A stretch of 53,092 nucleotides of DNA. It comes from Candidatus Pacearchaeota archaeon (GTDB taxonomy: Archaea > Nanobdellota > Nanobdellia > Pacearchaeales > GW2011-AR1). The stretch lies in assembly GCA_016866995.1 (NCBI GenBank), contig VGKQ01000005.1, forward strand, positions 1 through 53,092, given 5' to 3'. How positions within the stretch are numbered: position 1 is the stretch's first letter; every line of letters starts with the position of its first letter. Positions 49,566 to 53,092 of the stretch are shown in pieces. The notes under the pieces are model-generated. The model had not been told where the DNA came from, made no database searches, and saw only the letters and a program-made list of their open reading frames with translations. A program made the position numbers and the translations under genes.

Positions 49566-50272
49566 CTTTCTTCCTCTGTATTTAACTCAGACTTGTTTTG
49601 CTTCTTTCCTAAAAGAAGTTTCTTTCTTGTTTTCTTTGGCTTTTCTTCTGTAACAGGCATTTTTAATTGTTTTCTCAGTTCATTATTAACTTCTATCTGG
49701 TCATGAATTTTTGCATCAGGAGGCAGTATCGCTACTTTTACTCCAATAACTCCAAGCATTGTTTTTGCTATTGCTTTTGCCCTGTTTACAATCTTTGCTG
49801 TATCACCTGTTTTTTTCAGATATCCAGAAGCAAACCTCCAGGCTTTTGCTCTCTCGCTTGGGAGCTTTCCACTAAGCCTTATTTCAGCTCCTAAAGCCCC
49901 TGCCCTCATTATTTTGTCAAGCATTTTATATGCTATTATCTTGAACTTTAAGCTTCCAAGCTTTTCAAGCATTAAGGCTATGTCATCTGCAATTGTTTGT
50001 GCGTCAAATTCTGGCTTTATTATTTCCTGAATTTCTATATTTGGATTTTCAAGCTTAAATTTTCTCTTTAATATTCTTGTCAGTTCAATAATTTTTTCTC
50101 CCTTTCTTCCTATAACATATCCAGGAGTGTTTGTTGAAATTATTATTTTCTCGCCCACAGGGGTATATTCTATTCCAACCGTGCTTATCTTTCCCTTTCC
50201 CAAATTTCCCTTAATAAATTCTTTTATATTTAATTCATCTTTCTTTAATTGAACAAATTTTTTCTCTTCCAT
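49562..50272 (-). CDS. rps3: Ribosomal protein uS3
   Basis: A 236-residue protein. It starts at the ATG at 50272, 1 nt after the uL22 stop; the longer upstream frame is the uL22 shadow. The KH domain has TNTPGYVIGRKGEKIIELTR, and the C-terminal domain RLSGKLPSERAKAWRFASGY. It helps form the mRNA entry site. The tail is Lys/Glu-rich. Confidence 0.95.
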   Translation of the reverse strand: MEEKKFVQLKKDELNIKEFIKGNLGKGKISTVGIEYTPVGEKIIISTNTPGYVIGRKGEKIIELTRILKRKFKLENPNIEIQEIIKPEFDAQTIADDIALMLEKLGSLKFKIIAYKMLDKIMRAGALGAEIRLSGKLPSERAKAWRFASGYLKKTGDTAKIVNRAKAIAKTMLGVIGVKVAILPPDAKIHDQIEVNNELRKQLKMPVTEEKPKKTRKKLLLGKKQNKSELNTEEER

Positions 50273-50273
50273 T

Positions 50274-50837
50274 TTAAATTTGAGCCTCCTGCTTATTTTC
50301 TTGTTTTTTCTCACTAACTTTTCTCTCTTTTGCTTCAAGGTAAACATTTGTCCTCTTGAATCTCTCTCTTCCACCTCTTCTGAACGGGCGGGAGGCATCA
50401 TTTGCAATCGCAAGAGTTATTATTGGATTCTCAATTCCATTCACTTGGGAATTTGCCTGCAAGTTTTTCAGCAGATTAATAAATACCTTGCTTGCATTTA
50501 CAGGATATCTTCCACTCATTATTTTTCCATGCCGATGAGGAATTTCTCCCCTCATTTTTAATGGTTTTTTCATTTTCATTATCAATTCTAATTCAGGAAT
50601 CATTTCTTCTGGATTTTTTCCTCTGATTAAGTCGCATATAGCCATTGAATGCTTCTTTGAGATAGGCAAATCTTTTCCATTGACAACAGCTTTTTCTTTT
50701 TTCACAATTTCTTGTTTCTTTTCTTCTTTTTTTGTTTTCTCTTCTGATTTTATCTCTGATTTTTCTTCAACTTTTGGAGTTTCTTTGTTAATTGGCTCTT
50801 CAATTTTTTTCTCTTCAGTTTTTGCTTCTTTTTTCAT
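50274..50837 (-). CDS. rpl22: Ribosomal protein uL22
   Basis: A 187-residue protein. The core starts near residue 60 (ISKKHSMAICDLIRGKNPEE) and has the HRHGKIMSGRYPVNASKVFI helix. The first 55 residues are a Lys/Glu-rich extension not seen in most archaea. It lines the exit tunnel. One-nt gaps join it to uS19 and uS3. Confidence 0.93.
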   Translation of the reverse strand: MKKEAKTEEKKIEEPINKETPKVEEKSEIKSEEKTKKEEKKQEIVKKEKAVVNGKDLPISKKHSMAICDLIRGKNPEEMIPELELIMKMKKPLKMRGEIPHRHGKIMSGRYPVNASKVFINLLKNLQANSQVNGIENPIITLAIANDASRPFRRGGRERFKRTNVYLEAKERKVSEKKQENKQEAQI

Positions 50838-50838
50838 T

Positions 50839-51228
50839 TTATTTCACAGACAAAGCTGCAGACGATTTAGTTGCGCCTATTCCTGGAGCTCCGTGCTCAA
50901 CTTTCTTTCTTGTCACGGAAAATTCACCTAATCTATGCCCCAGCATTTCTGGAATAATTTTTATTGAGACAAATTCTTTTCCATTATGGATTCCAATTGT
51001 ATAATTTATCATTCCAGGAACAATTACAAGATTTCTCAGGTGTGTTTTTATCGGCTTGCTTTTCCCCGAATTTTTCCTGCACTTTTCCACAAATTTTTCA
51101 ATAACATCAAAATGCCGAAGAACAAATCTTCTTGAATCAGCCCCAACTAATCTTGCAAATTCTCTTGTATCCAAAGCTTTTAACTCGCTAATATTTTTCC
51201 CGCGATATTTAAATTCTCGAGCTGCCAT
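50839..51228 (-). CDS. rps19: Ribosomal protein uS19
   Basis: A 129-residue protein with the KTHLRNLVIVPGMINYTIGI block and the PEMLGHRLGEFSVTRKKVEH loop of uS19. It contacts uS13 and tRNA at the head of the small subunit. It lies 1 nt after the orphan and 1 nt before uL22. Confidence 0.95.
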   Translation of the reverse strand: MAAREFKYRGKNISELKALDTREFARLVGADSRRFVLRHFDVIEKFVEKCRKNSGKSKPIKTHLRNLVIVPGMINYTIGIHNGKEFVSIKIIPEMLGHRLGEFSVTRKKVEHGAPGIGATKSSAALSVK

Positions 51229-51229
51229 T

Positions 51230-51541
51230 TTATGCTGCTACTCCAAAAGGTAATTTAATATCTGAATAACTTTTCACTTCTAAAATTCCATAACCATATT
51301 CTTCTCCAATTTCACTTGCATGAGCTATTAAATGAGAAACTCTGCTTAAATGTGTGCCCCCAACAATCCAAAAATTATGAGTATCCCCCCTTCCTCCTTT
51401 TCCTATTGGATTTAATGAAATCATTCTTACTGCATAAACTGTTCCTGGCATTTCCTCTAATTTCAAAACAATGTCCCTGCTTAAACAACACGAATTTCTC
51501 ATGCTAAATTCTAATCTTAATTTTTTTCTTCTAATTAACAT
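51230..51541 (-). CDS. Orphan protein between uL2 and uS19
   Basis: A 103-residue, beta-rich protein starting at the ATG at 51541, 1 nt after uL2 and ending 1 nt before uS19. It has DIVLKLEEMPGTVYAVRMIS and HNFWIVGGTHLSRVSHLIAH. Ten of eleven Leu codons are TTA and all six Lys codons AAA, unlike neighbouring ribosomal genes. No family recognised. Upstream codons belong to the uL2 shadow. Confidence 0.7.
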   Translation of the reverse strand: MLIRRKKLRLEFSMRNSCCLSRDIVLKLEEMPGTVYAVRMISLNPIGKGGRGDTHNFWIVGGTHLSRVSHLIAHASEIGEEYGYGILEVKSYSDIKLPFGVAA

Positions 51542-51542
51542 T

Positions 51543-52235
51543 TTATTTCTTCCTCCTTCCTGTTCTTTTTGGATGAAGATGTCCAACTTTAGCTCCGGGG
51601 GGAGCATTATTCTTTGCAATCTTGCTTTTTATTCTTTTTCCTCTTCCAGAGCCAAAAGGATGGTCAACTACATTCATTTTTACAGCAGAAGTTCTTGGCC
51701 ATAACTTGTTTTTTGCCTTCATCATATGCCATTTTTTCCCTGCTTTTATTATGGGTTTCTCAAGCCTTCCCTGTCCTGCAACAATTCCAATTGTAGCCCT
51801 GCATTTCTCATCAAACCATATTTCCTTTTTGCTTGGCATCATTACTGCAACTCTTCCAGGCATTTTCTTAGTAATTGTAGCAGACAATCCAGAAGCTCTT
51901 ACTAATTTTCCGCCGTCATTTAATTTTGCTTCAATATTATATATGCTTGTTCCTGGAGCAATATCTTTCAATTGCATAATGTTTCCGTTTTCTTGCTTTC
52001 CTGTTTCAATCTCCTGCCCCACAATTGCCCCGTCAAATGCAGGATTATAAAAAATCTTGTTTCCAATTTGAATTTTTGCAAGAGGAGCAGAATGCGCTGG
52101 CGAGTTTATAAGCTCAAGAATTTTTCCTTTTCCTTCTATAATAGGATATCCAATTCTAAATTTGTAAGCCTGCTTTCTGACTCTGTAAGTCAATGAGCCA
52201 TGCCCTCTTGCCTGTTGTATTATTCTTTTTCCCAT
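51543..52235 (-). CDS. rpl2: Ribosomal protein uL2
   Basis: A 230-residue protein. The GKRIIQQARGHGSLTYRVRK start and the VDHPFGSGRGKRI loop, near the peptidyl-transferase center, identify archaeal uL2. It joins both orphans at 1-nt gaps (TAAAATG at both junctions). Confidence 0.96.
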   Translation of the reverse strand: MGKRIIQQARGHGSLTYRVRKQAYKFRIGYPIIEGKGKILELINSPAHSAPLAKIQIGNKIFYNPAFDGAIVGQEIETGKQENGNIMQLKDIAPGTSIYNIEAKLNDGGKLVRASGLSATITKKMPGRVAVMMPSKKEIWFDEKCRATIGIVAGQGRLEKPIIKAGKKWHMMKAKNKLWPRTSAVKMNVVDHPFGSGRGKRIKSKIAKNNAPPGAKVGHLHPKRTGRRKK

Positions 52236-52236
52236 T

Positions 52237-52614
52237 TTATGCCACCGATTTCCTCCCCGCTTTTATTAATTTTCTCTCATAATCTATGAATGTTTTAGTC
52301 ATTTCCTCTCTCCTAATATCAATACAACCCGCTCTTTCAATATCAACAACAGTCAAATATCCTTCTTTTGTTGGAGCAAGATTTTTTAGAACAGTATTTA
52401 ATATCATAATCCTATTTCCATCTAATGGATTTCTATAAGCAAAACTGATTAGGTCTGGCTGTCCTCTTTGGGGCAGTACTCCATCGTGCACCGAGACAAG
52501 CCTAAATACAGGAGTGTCTAAAACTACTACATCATCCTTAACTAAACTAGCAATATCTTCGTTACTTCTTACTGGTTTAAATTCAACTCTCTCTAAATTT
52601 TGAAATATCTTCAT
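52237..52614 (-). CDS. Orphan protein between uL23 and uL2
   Basis: A 125-residue protein, beta-rich at the N-terminal half (KDDVVVLDTPVFRLVSVHDG, GYLTVVDIERAGCIDIRREE) and helical at the end. It joins uL23 and uL2 at 1-nt gaps. No family recognised. It is the first orphan of the operon, between genes normally next to each other. Confidence 0.68.
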   Translation of the reverse strand: MKIFQNLERVEFKPVRSNEDIASLVKDDVVVLDTPVFRLVSVHDGVLPQRGQPDLISFAYRNPLDGNRIMILNTVLKNLAPTKEGYLTVVDIERAGCIDIRREEMTKTFIDYERKLIKAGRKSVA

Positions 52615-52615
52615 C

Positions 52616-52858
52616 TTATATCATCCCAAGTTTAGTTGCAACATCAATTGCAGGATTTTTCTTATCCAGTTTAATATAAACATATTTTTCGTTTTTTCTT
52701 ATCAAAGTTCGAATTTTTTCAACATTAACTTTGAAAGTTTCCTCAAATTCTTTTTTTATCTCAGATTTTCTTGCCTTTCTCTCAACTCTGAAAATTAGAG
52801 TATTCTCTATTTCAATTAATTTCACTGCTTTCTCTGACGTGACTGGTTTTAGTATCAT
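52616..52858 (-). CDS. rpl23: Ribosomal protein uL23
   Basis: An 80-residue protein with KPVTSEKAVKLIEIENTLIF and the FKVNVEKIRTLIRKNEKYVY block. It sits by the exit tunnel and docks SRP and translocase. It is 173 bp after uL4, an unusual gap holding a structured repeat and tandem repeats. Confidence 0.94.
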   Translation of the reverse strand: MILKPVTSEKAVKLIEIENTLIFRVERKARKSEIKKEFEETFKVNVEKIRTLIRKNEKYVYIKLDKKNPAIDVATKLGMI

Positions 52859-52869
52859 CTTATATATTG

Positions 52870-52938
52870 AACATCAAACTGCAGTCTGATGACTGCACCA
52901 AAGGCAAATTTTCCCGCAGGAAAATTTGGTTTGATGTT
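52870..52938. repeat. Structured three-way-junction intergenic element
   Basis: A 10-bp outer stem (52870-52879 with 52929-52938) encloses two perfect hairpins: 52880-52886 with 52891-52897 (7 bp, loop tgat) and 52906-52914 with 52919-52927 (9 bp, loop cgca). It starts 12 bp upstream of uL23, between uL4 and uL23. The topology is like 2680-2795. Confidence 0.65.
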
Positions 52939-52940
52939 GT

Positions 52941-53030
52941 AAATTTAATTATCATTTTTTATATTTTAAATTTAATTATCATTTTTTATATTTTAAATTT
53001 AATTATCATTTTTTATATTTTAAATTTAAT
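52941..53030. repeat. 27-bp tandem repeat
   Basis: Three full units of 27 bp (52941-52967, 52968-52994, 52995-53021) plus the first 9 bp of a fourth. It is pure AT-rich slippage-type repeat directly after the structured element and just before the end of uL4. A forward frame through it codes only for repeats. Confidence 0.9.
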
Positions 53031-53031
53031 A

Positions 53032-53092
53032 TTATTTTCTAACTTCTCCTAACTCTTTAATTGCATTTTCAGTATAGCAAGTTAATCTTCCT
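53032..53092 (-). CDS. rpl4: Ribosomal protein uL4, C-terminal fragment
   Basis: The window ends in an open minus-strand frame whose last residues are GRLTCYTENAIKELGEVRK and a TAA at 53032-53034. This matches the end of archaeal uL4 (GRLTVxTExAL). Its place before uL23 is canonical. The rest is outside the window. Confidence 0.8.
   Translation of the reverse strand, partial: GRLTCYTENAIKELGEVRK

Noticed and set aside
49138-49653. Forward frame of 171 codons across aIF1 and uL29
   Set aside because: It is the antisense shadow of two sure ribosomal operon genes; Phe/Leu/Ser-rich shadows of this type are common here.
50273-50413. 47-codon N-terminal extension of uS3
   Set aside because: It overlaps the uL22 gene in another frame and is unlike uS3 N termini.
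52867-53052. Forward frame of 61 codons with a repeated hydrophobic peptide
   Set aside because: It is only the 27-bp tandem repeat read in one frame, with no start context.

Overview
The window is an AT-rich archaeal chromosome segment. A complete archaeal-type ribosomal protein operon (eL19, eL32, eS4, aIF1), SecY, an EMC3/DUF106 YidC-like protein, prefoldin alpha, AglB and TATA boxes about 25 bp upstream of start codons show it is archaeal. Small compact genes, a strongly canonical but edited S10/spc operon, many bacterial-looking surface-sugar genes and no informational gene of bacterial type suggest a DPANN lineage (Woesearchaeota/Pacearchaeota-like). That placement is inference.\n\nLayout. 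(1) 1-12033, mostly + strand: a surface-glycan island with radical SAM enzymes, three GT4 and several GT2 glycosyltransferases, a GT39-like membrane transferase and SAM methyltransferases, interrupted by queC (minus strand) and a tiny eIF5A-like protein. (2) 12061-14980: a TrmB-type regulator divergent from an unusual B12/radical SAM protein, a 48-residue AbrB-like protein and a nucleoside deoxyribosyltransferase-like protein. (3) 15014-20944, + strand: GT9 heptosyltransferase-like protein, Nudix, RfaE2-type nucleotidyltransferase, GT39-like protein, B12/radical SAM, GT2. (4) 21162-30645, minus strand: an archaeal N-glycosylation module with GT2, GT39-like, methyltransferase, Alg5-like GT2, flippase, AglH/Alg7-like phosphosugar transferase, the oligosaccharyltransferase AglB and a zinc ribbon. 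Two identical 102-bp direct repeats (20990-21091 and 27653-27754) bracket the first six genes of this module. (5) 30796-34781: SpoIIM-like protein, methyltransferase, ribose-1,5-bisphosphate isomerase/eIF2B family protein and a type IV AbiE toxin-antitoxin pair. (6) 34813-38914, minus strand: Cys-rich secreted protein, Spo0M/arrestin-like protein, prefoldin, EMC3, an orphan and secY, which is followed by 53-bp tandem repeats. (7) 40335-53092, minus strand: the S10/spc ribosomal protein operon from uL4 (partial, right edge) to uL15.\n\nThe most unusual feature is region 7. The ribosomal gene order is canonical, but seven short genes of unknown function, plus a MazG protein and a Nudix protein with a damaged catalytic motif, sit between the ribosomal genes at almost perfect 1-nt gaps or 4-nt overlaps. 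In the two orphans I counted by hand, codon choice differs from a ribosomal neighbour (TTA and AAA preferred, AAG absent). They are a plausible lineage-specific layer added to the ribosome assembly or translation operon. The Rpp29 gene normally found before uS17 is absent.\n\nHow the genes work together: AglH-like protein would start a lipid-linked glycan, GT4/GT2/GT9 enzymes extend it, the dolichol-phosphate-type GT2 proteins charge lipid-phosphate sugars for the GT39-like membrane transferases, methyltransferases and B12/radical SAM enzymes decorate sugars or lipids, the flippase turns the product over, and AglB moves it to protein. RfaE2 and GT9 suggest a heptose-type sugar in this glycan.
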